A DNA stretch of 42,034 nt from Acidimicrobiia bacterium (GTDB lineage Bacteria > Actinomycetota > Acidimicrobiia > IMCC26256 > PALSA-555): NCBI GenBank assembly GCA_022865365.1, contig JALHSW010000079.1, positions 1 through 42,034 of the forward strand, written 5' to 3'. The translations under genes and the position numbers were made by a program. This document shows positions 23,407-30,630 of the stretch, in pieces. The notes under the pieces are model-generated. The model had not been told where the DNA came from. It did not search any database and saw only the letters and a program-made list of their open reading frames with translations. Every line of letters begins with the position of its first letter. The stretch's first letter is position 1.

Positions 23407-24006
23407 TCAGTCGGCCTTCCCCTTGCCCTTCGCCTTCTGGGCCTTCTTCCACGTGAGCACCTCGGCGAGCGCTTCGGATGAGTCGATGTCGGCCACCGAC
23501 CGCTTCGTCGCGTCCGAGAACGGCTTGGCTGCCGCTTCCCAGCCTGGCGGGGTGACGGCGAAGCGCTTGGCCAGCAGCGCGAGGAAGATCTTCGACTTCT
23601 CCTCACCGAATCCCGGGAGCGCCCGGAGCCGAGCGAGGAGATCGTCACCGGTCTCATCGCGGGGCTCGCCGGCCGGGGCGACCTTCCACACGCTCGCGGC
23701 GTTGCCGTCGTACTCGTCGACGAGCACCTGACAGAGGGCGTGCGTGCGCTTGGCCATGGATGCGGGGTACCGGTGCAGTGCCGGCTTCTCCCGGAACACC
23801 GCCTCCAGCTCCTCGGGGTCCATCGCGGCGATCGCCGCCGCGTCGAGGCCACCCAGGCGCTCGCTCAGGGTGTGCGGCCCCTTGAACGCCCACTGCATCG
23901 GCACCTGCTGGTCGAGCAACATGCCGACGAGCAGCGCGAGCGGGCTCTGCACGAGCAGTCGGTCGGCCGCGGGGTCGCCGGTGACCGGGATCTCGGTGGT
24001 CGCCAC
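23407..24006 (-). CDS. HhH-GPD-type base excision repair protein
   Basis: 199 residues. It resembles the short actinobacterial HhH-GPD proteins: SPLALLVGMLLDQQVPMQWAF, a helix-hairpin-helix-like LRALPGFGEEKSKIFLALLAKR, and a C-terminal DATKRSVADIDS followed by a Lys-rich tail. I see no 4Fe-4S cysteines and cannot fix the lesion specificity. GTG start at 24006; a -10 TAGAGT lies 7 nt upstream (minus strand), within a palindrome shared with the divergent VOC gene. Confidence 0.82.
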   Translation of the reverse strand: MATTEIPVTGDPAADRLLVQSPLALLVGMLLDQQVPMQWAFKGPHTLSERLGGLDAAAIAAMDPEELEAVFREKPALHRYPASMAKRTHALCQVLVDEYDGNAASVWKVAPAGEPRDETGDDLLARLRALPGFGEEKSKIFLALLAKRFAVTPPGWEAAAKPFSDATKRSVADIDSSEALAEVLTWKKAQKAKGKGKAD

Positions 24007-24011
24007 CTCTG

Positions 24012-24061
24012 GGACTCTAGAAGGCGAGCCCGATCCGGCCCTAGGTCGCCTTCTAGAATCC
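24012..24061. promoter_or_regulatory. Symmetric divergent promoter with long inverted repeat
   Basis: Perfect 12-bp arms TCTAGAAGGCGA (24016-24027) and TCGCCTTCTAGA (24046-24057), extended by GGA/TCC with one mismatch to 15 of 16 pairs. Each arm contains the -10 for the gene on its own side: TAGAGT, 7 nt, GTG at 24006 on minus; TAGAAT (24054-24059), 7 nt, ATG at 24067 on plus. Both genes would be leaderless and co-regulated. Confidence 0.7.
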
Positions 24062-24066
24062 GGGAG

Positions 24067-24462
24067 ATGCCCACGCTGCATCACGTCAACCTGTGCGTCC
24101 CGCCCACGATCCGGGACGAGGCGGGCGACGAGCACGCCGGCCCGGACGCCGAGGCGACGTGGCTGGAGGCACTCGGCTACCGCCGCGTCGAGGCCGGTCC
24201 CGAGATCGCCGCGATGGCGCAAGTGCACTGGTTCGAGGGTGACGACGGCACTCAGGTCCACCTGACGGTCGACCCCGAGCACGCACCGTCCGCGCGTGCG
24301 CACACCGCGATCCGCCTCGACGAGGCACTCGACCCGATCGTGGCGCGACTCGAGGACGCGGGCCACCACTGCAACACGATCGCCTTCGATCGCGACCGTC
24401 ACGTCTTCGCGAACGATCCGGCCGGCAACCTCTGGGAGCTGATCGGGCCGCTCGCCGACTGA
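24067..24462 (+). CDS. VOC (glyoxalase/bleomycin resistance) superfamily protein
   Basis: 131 residues. It begins PTLHHVNLCVPP, a beta strand with the metal-type His of a vicinal-oxygen-chelate module, then EALGYRRVEAGPEIAAMAQVHWFE, and ends FANDPAGNLWELIGPL with the paired Glu. Residues His, His and Glu could bind a metal. It is a single two-module VOC domain; substrate unknown. Divergent from the repair gene through a symmetric promoter. Confidence 0.82.
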   Translation: MPTLHHVNLCVPPTIRDEAGDEHAGPDAEATWLEALGYRRVEAGPEIAAMAQVHWFEGDDGTQVHLTVDPEHAPSARAHTAIRLDEALDPIVARLEDAGHHCNTIAFDRDRHVFANDPAGNLWELIGPLAD

Positions 24463-24499
24463 TGCGGCAGCCCCTCATCACCACCGCCACGACGCGGCT

Positions 24500-24519
24500 T
24501 CCTGAGGCGACTCTCAGGA
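24500..24519. promoter_or_regulatory. Inverted repeat upstream of the response regulator
   Basis: TCCTGAG (24500-24506), six bases, CTCAGGA (24513-24519). It lies 30-49 bp upstream of the -10-like CACAAT (24549-24554), which is 8 nt before the ATG at 24563. Its place at the promoter suggests an operator, possibly autoregulatory. Confidence 0.45.
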
Positions 24520-24562
24520 TCGACCCCACGCGCACGCCGCGCACCGGGCACAATCGACGCGT

Positions 24563-25240
24563 ATGCGCGTACTCCTGGTCGAAGACGAAGTTGCCCTCGC
24601 CGAGGCGATCCGCGACGGCCTGATGGCCGAGGGATTCGACGTCGACGCCGTCCACGACGGCCTCGACGGCCTCTGGCGCGCCCGTGAAGGCTCCTACGAC
24701 GCGATCGTGCTCGACATCCTGTTGCCGGGAATGAACGGCTACAAGGTCTGCCAGACGCTCCGCGACGAGGAGATCTGGACGCCGATCCTCATGCTCACGG
24801 CGAAGGACGGCGAGTGGGACGAGGCCGAGGCCCTCGACACGGGCGCGGATGATTTCCTCTCCAAGCCCTTCTCGTTCGTGGTGCTGCTCGCCCGGCTCCG
24901 GGCCTTGTTCCGGCGAGGCGCCCCGCCGCGCCCCGCGATCCTCGAGTACGGCCCGTTGCGACTCGACCCCGGTACCCGAAAGGCGAGCCACGGCGAGGCC
25001 GAGGTCGCGCTCACGGCGCGCGAGTTCTCCCTCCTCGAGTACCTCATGCGCCGCGACGGGCACGTCGCGTCGAAGAGCGAGATCCTCGACCATGTGTGGG
25101 GCATCGACTTCGCCGGTGACCCGAACGTGATCGAGGTCTACGTCGGGTATCTGCGCCGCAAGCTCGACCAGCCGTTCGGAACGCAGCTGATCCGCACCGT
25201 GCGCGGTGCCGGGTATCGGCTCTGCACGGACGCTTCGTGA
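24563..25240 (+). CDS. OmpR-family response regulator
   Basis: 225 residues. The receiver domain (1-115) has acidic residues EDE at 7-9, the phospho-acceptor Asp51 in IVLDILLPG, Thr in MLTAKD and Lys in LSKPFSF. The C-terminal winged helix ends YLRRKLDQPFGTQLIRTVRGAGYRL. It pairs with the histidine kinase that starts one base after its stop. Resembles the MprA/CutR/TcrA type of regulator; the target is unknown. Confidence 0.93.
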   Translation: MRVLLVEDEVALAEAIRDGLMAEGFDVDAVHDGLDGLWRAREGSYDAIVLDILLPGMNGYKVCQTLRDEEIWTPILMLTAKDGEWDEAEALDTGADDFLSKPFSFVVLLARLRALFRRGAPPRPAILEYGPLRLDPGTRKASHGEAEVALTAREFSLLEYLMRRDGHVASKSEILDHVWGIDFAGDPNVIEVYVGYLRRKLDQPFGTQLIRTVRGAGYRLCTDAS

Positions 25241-25241
25241 G

Positions 25242-26534
25242 GTGAGTCGGCTCCGTACGGTCCGGGTGCGGGTCACGCTCGCGGCCGCGGGGTTGTTCGC
25301 CGTCGCGCTCGCGCTGGCGTCGTTCGGCCTCGTGCGCTCGGTACACGACAACCTGGTCGACGAGATCAAGCAGACAAACGAGCAGCAGCTCGAAGCGGTC
25401 GCGCTCCAGCTCGAGCGCGGTGTCAACCCCGAAGACGTACAGGTGCCCGGTGGTGGCCCGGGCGGCACACCGCTGCTCCAAGCGAGGGGGCCCGGAGGCC
25501 GCCCCGTGAACCTCCCCGGCGCCGACGGTCGACCACAGGTTCGGCCCGGCGAGAACCCACAGGTGCGCGCGCAGCGCCAGGTCGAGACGGCGCAGGGCAC
25601 GGTCACACTGGTCGCCGAGAACTCGCTCGACGCGGTCGACAGCACGGTCGACAGCATCACCGGCGCCCTGGTGATCGGCGTGCCGGTGCTCATCGCGCTC
25701 CTCGCCGGGCTGACCTGGTGGTTGACCGGCCGTGCGCTCAGGCCGGTCGAGGCGATCCGGGCCGAGGCCGCGGCCATCACCGGCTCGACGATCCACCGCC
25801 GAGTTCCCGAACCGAACACCGATGACGAGGTCGGTCGACTCGCCCGAACGATGAACTCCATGCTCGACCGTCTCGAGGCAACGTCGCTGCGTCAACGACG
25901 CTTCGTCTCGGACGCGTCGCACGAGCTCCGGAGCCCGATCGCGGTGATCCGCGCGCAGCTGGAGGTGGCGCTGCGACGCGGCGACGGGACCGACTGGCCC
26001 ACGATCGCCCAGCGCGTGCTCGTGGAGGACGCGCGCCTCGAACAGGCGGTCGGTGAGCTCCTCGAGCTGGCCCGCACCGAGGAGCGAGTCGATGCGACGC
26101 CCGTCGTCGTCGACCTCGACGAGGTCGTGCTCGAGGAGACGGCTCGGGAACGTCGCGTCCCGGTCGACACTTCACGGGTCCTTGCGGGGCGCGTCCACGG
26201 CACGAGCGCCCAGCTCGCCCGCGTCGTCGCCAACCTCCTCGACAACGCGTGTCGCCACGCGAAGACGCACGTTGCGGTTGCGCTCGGGCGACAGGAGCAC
26301 GACGTGGTACTCACCGTCGACGACGACGGGCCCGGCATCTCGGTCGCCGATCGCGAGCGGGTGTTCGAACGCTTCACCCGCCTCGACGAGGGCCGCAGCC
26401 GTGACGCTGGCGGCGTCGGGCTCGGCCTCGCGATGGTCCAGGCGATCGTGGAACGCCACGGCGGGAGCGTCTCGGTCGATGACGCACCGCTCGGTGGCGC
26501 GCGCTTCGTCGTGCGCCTACCTGCCACCGACTGA
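25242..26534 (+). CDS. Membrane sensor histidine kinase
   Basis: 430 residues. Membrane helix 1 is about 8-30 and helix 2 about 145-167, with an extracytoplasmic loop between them that is rich in Gly/Pro (GGGPGGTPLL to GRPQVRPGENP). Then a HAMP domain (GRALRPVEAIRAEA), the HisKA motif SDASHELRSPIAV with His227, the N box NLLDNACRHA, and G boxes DDDGPGI and GGVGLGLAM. GTG start at 25242, one base after the regulator stop, so both are cotranscribed. The signal is unknown; the low-complexity sensor loop is atypical. Confidence 0.92.
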   Translation: MSRLRTVRVRVTLAAAGLFAVALALASFGLVRSVHDNLVDEIKQTNEQQLEAVALQLERGVNPEDVQVPGGGPGGTPLLQARGPGGRPVNLPGADGRPQVRPGENPQVRAQRQVETAQGTVTLVAENSLDAVDSTVDSITGALVIGVPVLIALLAGLTWWLTGRALRPVEAIRAEAAAITGSTIHRRVPEPNTDDEVGRLARTMNSMLDRLEATSLRQRRFVSDASHELRSPIAVIRAQLEVALRRGDGTDWPTIAQRVLVEDARLEQAVGELLELARTEERVDATPVVVDLDEVVLEETARERRVPVDTSRVLAGRVHGTSAQLARVVANLLDNACRHAKTHVAVALGRQEHDVVLTVDDDGPGISVADRERVFERFTRLDEGRSRDAGGVGLGLAMVQAIVERHGGSVSVDDAPLGGARFVVRLPATD

Positions 26535-26594
26535 CCGGCTCCAGCGGTCGCCATCCCGAAGCAACCTGTCCGCGGCGATAGCGTTCCCGGCTCG

Positions 26595-27347
26595 ATGCCG
26601 ACGCTCTCACTCGCGACGTTCAACACGCATTACGGCGTGCGACCGGCGCGCACACCGCCGGCGGAGCCCTACGACATGGTGGCGGCCCTCCGCGCGCTCG
26701 ACGCCGACGTCATCGTCCTCCAGGAGGTATGGCGGCCGGATCGCAGGCGAGGTCCGGTCGACGACGCGGCGGATGCCCTCGGCCTCACCGTGACGTTCGA
26801 ACCGACCGGCCCGGCGACCACCGATGCTCGCTGGCCCCACCTGTCGCCGGGCGGTCGGGGTGTGTCAGGAATCGCGGTCCTGACGCGACGGCCGCTTCAC
26901 CACGTCGGCGTGCTCACCGTCGGCCCGACGTTCCTCGATTCCGCGCCGCGCCGTACCGCGCTCGATGTCGAGCTCGACATCGACGGGACGCCGCTACGTC
27001 TCGTGGCCGTGCACCTCACCTCACGGCTGCCGCACGGCCCACCGATCCAGCTCCGGCGGCTCGCTCGGCTCCTCCCACCGCCGGGAACGCCCACGGTCGT
27101 CGCGGGCGACCACAACTTCTGGGGACCGGGCGTCGTCGGGCTCATGCCGGGATGGCAGCGGGTGGTGCGGGGTCGCACCTGGCCGACCCGCGCCCCACAC
27201 AGCCAGATCGACCACGTGTTGATCCGTCCGGGCGAGATCGAGGTCGTCGACGGCCGCGTGCTCGCCAACCTCGGCTCCGATCATCTCCCGCTGCGGGTGG
27301 AGCTCCGCCTGGCGGAGCGCGAGCTCAGGCCGGCGACAGGCCGTTGA
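26595..27347 (+). CDS. Endonuclease/exonuclease/phosphatase family protein
   Basis: 250 residues. EEP fold: first strand LATFNTHYG, the metal Glu in VLQEVW, the central loop LVAVHLTSR, GDHNFWG in place of the common GDFN, and the C-terminal SQIDHVLI and GSDHLPL with the catalytic His. No signal peptide. The family includes AP endonucleases, sphingomyelinases and inositol phosphatases; this one looks like a small stand-alone member whose substrate cannot be assigned. The 3' end overlaps the convergent lipoprotein gene by 23 bp. Confidence 0.82.
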   Translation: MPTLSLATFNTHYGVRPARTPPAEPYDMVAALRALDADVIVLQEVWRPDRRRGPVDDAADALGLTVTFEPTGPATTDARWPHLSPGGRGVSGIAVLTRRPLHHVGVLTVGPTFLDSAPRRTALDVELDIDGTPLRLVAVHLTSRLPHGPPIQLRRLARLLPPPGTPTVVAGDHNFWGPGVVGLMPGWQRVVRGRTWPTRAPHSQIDHVLIRPGEIEVVDGRVLANLGSDHLPLRVELRLAERELRPATGR

Positions 27348-27984
27348 ACGCGCGCGCCTCGTTGTAGAGGCGCAGGATGCTCGACGCGTACGTCGTCGAC
27401 GTAGCCCAGTTCCCGTTGCCCATCTGGTTCCACGTCGGGACCTTCCCCTTGGGGACAACCAACGCGAAGCGAGGGTCGACGCACGGGTTGTGCAGCGGGG
27501 GCACGGCGCACACGGAGGCGCCGGGGTCGCCGTACGCACGGAGATGCTGGATCTGCGCGCGCACGCCCGTGCGCGCGTCGGGGAAGGCCGCAGGCGCCGG
27601 GTTCGTGGCCGTTGCCCCGATGCCGGCGAAGTTGTTCATCCAGCCCGGCACGGAGCCACCAAACCGGTACCAGCCCGTCTCGAGGATCCCCTGGACGAAT
27701 GCGACGTCACCGGCAACACCCTCGGCGGCACCCTCCTCCACGTAGTACTGCGTGAGCGTCGCCACCCCGACGGTCGCGCCGTAGACCCCGCCCGGCTGGG
27801 GTGAACGGCCGTTGAACCATGCGCTGAGCTGAGCCGCGCTCAGGGCCGACGGCCCCATGAGCGACACCGTGCCGGACGAGCCACCCGACGGGGCCGGCGC
27901 GAGCTTCGGGGCGCAGCCGACGACCAGCACGACGCCCACGAGGAGCACCGAGAGGGCGGGCAGGCGCCGACGGGGCGTGACCAT
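27325..27984 (-). CDS. Lipoprotein with glucosaminidase-like domain
   Basis: 219 residues. Signal peptide with lipobox (VLLVGVVLVVGC, lipidated Cys about residue 26), then a Pro/Ser linker and a domain with ALSAAQLSAWFNG, VAFVQGILETGWYRFGG (Glu of ILETGW in the position of the catalytic acid of GH73-type glucosaminidases), NNFAGIGAT and VRAQIQHLRAYGDP. This matches the mannosyl-glycoprotein endo-N-acetylglucosaminidase/FlgJ-like fold and suggests peptidoglycan cleavage at the cell surface. The ATG at 27984 follows a -10-like GATCAT by 8 nt. Confidence 0.82.
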   Translation of the reverse strand: MVTPRRRLPALSVLLVGVVLVVGCAPKLAPAPSGGSSGTVSLMGPSALSAAQLSAWFNGRSPQPGGVYGATVGVATLTQYYVEEGAAEGVAGDVAFVQGILETGWYRFGGSVPGWMNNFAGIGATATNPAPAAFPDARTGVRAQIQHLRAYGDPGASVCAVPPLHNPCVDPRFALVVPKGKVPTWNQMGNGNWATSTTYASSILRLYNEARAFNGLSPA

Positions 27985-28100
27985 TGTTGCCAATGATCGG
28001 ACACGTTGCGCGCGAGGTTGAGGGGGAATCCCACCTTCAATGATCGTCGGGGCGCTGCAGGTGGTCGCGGACGCCGCGCTCCGCTCGGACTCCCGATCCA

Positions 28101-28772
28101 CTAGTGGCCTCGCCCGATCCCCGGTTCGGCGGTGCTCCCATCGGTGGCCGCACCGGCGAGGGGGCGGATGGAGGGCGATGCCGCGGTGGGAGCGGTCGTG
28201 GGAGCGGTGGCGGCCGTGACCGGGACGGCCCCCGAGCCCGCCGCGGTCGGGGTGGCGCCGGCGCCGCCGGTCGGATCGGAGATCGCGGCTCCGGCCGGGT
28301 ACGGCCGGAGCCGGAGCCGACCGGCGTCGACGAGAGCCTCCATGCCGGGTCCGAAGTCGATGTCGCCGGCCGAGCAATGACCGTTGGGTCCCGTGCGCAC
28401 GACGGCACCATCGGGCAGCGATACCCCGCGGGTGCCCTCGATCAGGCTGCCGTCGGGGAGCTGCACGGTCGTGTCGACGGCGACCGCGAGAGCCAGGGCG
28501 CGGTCTTCGACACCACGGCCGTAGACGCCCGTGAGCGCACCGAGGAGCACTGCAGCCGCGGCGGCTGCGGTCGCGGCCGTCACGAGCACGGGAGCACGCT
28601 TTCGGCGCACATGCCGCGGGAGCGCGACGAGGTGACCGGGCGGGACCTGGGAGCCGAGATGGGCTTCGAGGCCACTGACGAAGCCCGGCCGCGCCTCGAG
28701 CACGGGCCGCTCCGCGGCTTCCCGCAGCAACGCACGCACTTCGCCGCGCGAGGTGCGCGACTGGGGCCTCAT
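28101..28772 (-). CDS. Probable membrane anti-sigma factor with FecR-like external region
   Basis: 223 residues. Cytoplasmic N-terminus of 60 residues, one membrane helix (VLVTAATAAAAAAVLLGALTG, about 62-82), then an extracytoplasmic beta-rich part (VQLPDGSLIEGTRGVSLPDGAVVRTG) like FecR-type domains and a Pro/Ala/Thr-rich tail. Its ATG overlaps the stop of the sigma factor gene (ATGA), which makes it the cognate regulator by position. No HxxxCxxC zinc anti-sigma motif is seen. Confidence 0.72.
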   Translation of the reverse strand: MRPQSRTSRGEVRALLREAAERPVLEARPGFVSGLEAHLGSQVPPGHLVALPRHVRRKRAPVLVTAATAAAAAAVLLGALTGVYGRGVEDRALALAVAVDTTVQLPDGSLIEGTRGVSLPDGAVVRTGPNGHCSAGDIDFGPGMEALVDAGRLRLRPYPAGAAISDPTGGAGATPTAAGSGAVPVTAATAPTTAPTAASPSIRPLAGAATDGSTAEPGIGRGH

Positions 28773-29368
28773 CGGGCGCCCCTGCCGCGCTCGTGGGACC
28801 GCCGGAGCGCGACGAGCGCACGGTGCAGCGTCACCGCGAGCACCGGCTTCGAGCATCCCATCGCCTTCGCCGCGTCGTCAGGGCTGAGCGCGCCGAGGTA
28901 TCGCAGCGTGAGGACCTGCTGGTACCGGGGCCGGAGCGTCGCGAGCGCCTCGAGCATCCGATCGACCTCTTCTTCGCGCTCGAGGCGATCGTGGTCGTCG
29001 AGGGTCGCCTCGTCGGCGAGGGCACGCAACGCCCGCTGGCCCCGGCGGGTGTTGGACCGCCCCTCGCGCCGGTAGTGGTCGACGAGCTCGTTCGCCGCGA
29101 TGCGGAACAGCCACGGACCGAAGCCGGCCCCCGTGGGATCGAAACGGTCGAGGTGGCGGTACGCGCGCTCGAAGGTCGCCGCGGTGACGTCTTCCGCCGC
29201 TTCGCGATTCCAGGTACGGCGATGCGCAAAGGAGTAGATCCGCTCCACGTAGCGGCGGTAGAGCGCGCCGAACGCACCCGGATCACGGCGCGCGCGAACG
29301 ACGAGCTCGCCGTCGTCGGGCGACTGCGGGTCCTCGGAGTTCTCGTGCAACGCTTCGGCTCGCCCCAT
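28769..29368 (-). CDS. ECF-family RNA polymerase sigma factor
   Basis: 199 residues. Sigma-70 region 2 (FGALYRRYVERIYSFAHRR to DVTAATFERAYRHLDRF, with the FGPWLFRIAANELVDHYRR helix) and region 4 (LEALATLRPRYQQVLTLRYLG, then SPDDAAKAMGCSKPVLAVTLHRA). No extra C-terminal domain. Followed in coupled fashion by a membrane anti-sigma gene, so it probably answers an envelope signal; the glucosaminidase-like lipoprotein gene next in line on the same strand may be a target or cotranscribed. Confidence 0.9.
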   Translation of the reverse strand: MGRAEALHENSEDPQSPDDGELVVRARRDPGAFGALYRRYVERIYSFAHRRTWNREAAEDVTAATFERAYRHLDRFDPTGAGFGPWLFRIAANELVDHYRREGRSNTRRGQRALRALADEATLDDHDRLEREEEVDRMLEALATLRPRYQQVLTLRYLGALSPDDAAKAMGCSKPVLAVTLHRALVALRRSHERGRGAR

Positions 29369-29596
29369 CGGCTCTCAGTCTCGTCGATCGGGACCGTCAC
29401 CATGGAAGCCCAACTCAGCGCCCCAGGGTCTCACGCGACGGGGCCGGCGGACAGCCGTCCGTAGGCGGGGGCGGGGTGGACAGCGCCACCGGCCCCGTCG
29501 GCGCGATCTGGGGTCGTTCGAGGGGATCGACCGGGTTCACATCTCCACCAACGATGAGCATCGGCCGTGATTTCGGGCCCGAGTACGGTTCCGCGA
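29369..29596. promoter_or_regulatory. Divergent intergenic region, sigma gene / LLM oxidoreductase gene
   Basis: 228 bp without a convincing gene. On the plus side a -10 TACGGT (29584-29589) lies 7 nt before the GTG at 29597. On the minus side I could not pick a reliable promoter for the ECF sigma gene; a GAACC-like -35 is possible near 29535 but no matching -10 is clear. Confidence 0.4.
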
Positions 29597-30559
29597 GTGC
29601 GCGTCGGCTGCTATCTCGATCTCCGCAACCCGCCGCGCTGGCCGCGCCCGTGGGCCGAGCACTACGCCCGGACCCTCGAGCGCTGCGTCGAGGCCGAGCG
29701 TCTCGGGCTCGACTCGGTGTGGTGCTCCGAACACCACTTCTTCGAGGACGGCTACCTCCCCCAACCGCTGACCTTCCTGGCCGGGGTCGCGGCCGCGACC
29801 AGCCGGATCCGCCTGGGAACGGCCGTGTACCTCGCCGCCCTCCGACCGCCCGTCCAGGTCGCCGAAGAAGCCGCGGTCGTCGACCTGCTCAGCGGCGGAC
29901 GCCTCGAGCTCGGGCTCGGCGCCGGCTACCGGGTGCCCGAGTTCGCCGCGTACGGCGCCGACATCGACCGGCGCTACTCCCTCACCGACCACTGCGCGCG
30001 CGAGCTCCGTCGGCTGTGGCGGGAGCGTGCCGTGACACCCCCACCGGTGCAGGACCCGGTCCCGATCTGGATGGGGTACCAGGGACCGAAGGGGGCCCGC
30101 CGTGCGGGTCTCCTCGGCGAGGGGCTCCTGTCGGTCGACGCCGCGCTGCTCGAGCCGTACCGCGCCGGACTCGCCGAGGGCGGCCACGATCCCGGGTCGG
30201 CCCGGATGGCGGGACTCGTGAGCTTCGTGCTCGCCGACGACCCGGACGCCGCGTGGCCCCGCGTGCGCGACCACCTCGGATACCAGTGGGACACCTACAA
30301 CGCGTACATGGTCGAGGGCACCGGTCGCGACACGCCCCGACCGATCGACCCGGAGCGGTGGCGGACGCCCAGCGGCGATCGGCCGGCTCGCTTCGAGGTG
30401 TTGACCCCCGAAGACGCCGCGGCGCGGTTGCACGAGATGCTCGGCCGCCTCCCGGTCGAGGAGATCTACTGCTGGGCGAGCATCGCCGGCATGCCCGACG
30501 ACCTCGTCGACCGCCACCTCGAGCTGCTCGCGACGCGCCTGCGGCCGCTGCTCGCCTGA
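29597..30559 (+). CDS. LLM-class (luciferase-like, probably F420-dependent) oxidoreductase
   Basis: 320 residues. Bacterial luciferase-like TIM barrel: VGCYLDLRNPPRW at the start, GLDSVWCSEHHFFEDGY, SRIRLGTAVYLAALRPPVQVAEE, LSGGRLELGLGAGY, and a late IYCWASIAGMP. These proteins use F420H2 or FMNH2; actinobacterial context favours F420. The GTG at 29597 is preferred over the upstream ATG at 29567 because a -10 hexamer lies 7 nt before it. Located just upstream of a P450 gene on the same strand with 71 bp between, possibly the same pathway. Confidence 0.85.
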   Translation: MRVGCYLDLRNPPRWPRPWAEHYARTLERCVEAERLGLDSVWCSEHHFFEDGYLPQPLTFLAGVAAATSRIRLGTAVYLAALRPPVQVAEEAAVVDLLSGGRLELGLGAGYRVPEFAAYGADIDRRYSLTDHCARELRRLWRERAVTPPPVQDPVPIWMGYQGPKGARRAGLLGEGLLSVDAALLEPYRAGLAEGGHDPGSARMAGLVSFVLADDPDAAWPRVRDHLGYQWDTYNAYMVEGTGRDTPRPIDPERWRTPSGDRPARFEVLTPEDAAARLHEMLGRLPVEEIYCWASIAGMPDDLVDRHLELLATRLRPLLA

Positions 30560-30590
30560 GCCGCCCTGCCCCCAATCGCAGCGGCGCTAC

Positions 30591-30608
30591 CCTGACGTCT
30601 CCGTCAGG
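30591..30608. promoter_or_regulatory. Palindrome at the P450 promoter
   Basis: CCTGACG, TCTC, CGTCAGG: a perfect 7-bp inverted repeat with 4-nt centre, overlapping a -10-like TACCCT (30588-30593) and lying 22 bp before the P450 ATG. The size and TGACG-N4-CGTCA form suit a TetR-family operator; an RNA hairpin in the 5' leader is the alternative. Confidence 0.55.
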
Positions 30609-30630
30609 TTCTTGCACCGGAGGCTCCGCC

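Noticed and set aside
23407..24006. Assignment of the HhH-GPD protein as endonuclease III or AlkA.
   Set aside because: No 4Fe-4S cysteines and the sequence is too short for either; specificity left open.
27302..27318. GCTCCGC-CTG-GCGGAGC hairpin near the end of the EEP-family gene as a terminator.
   Set aside because: No T-run follows and it lies inside coding sequence; could be chance in GC-rich DNA.
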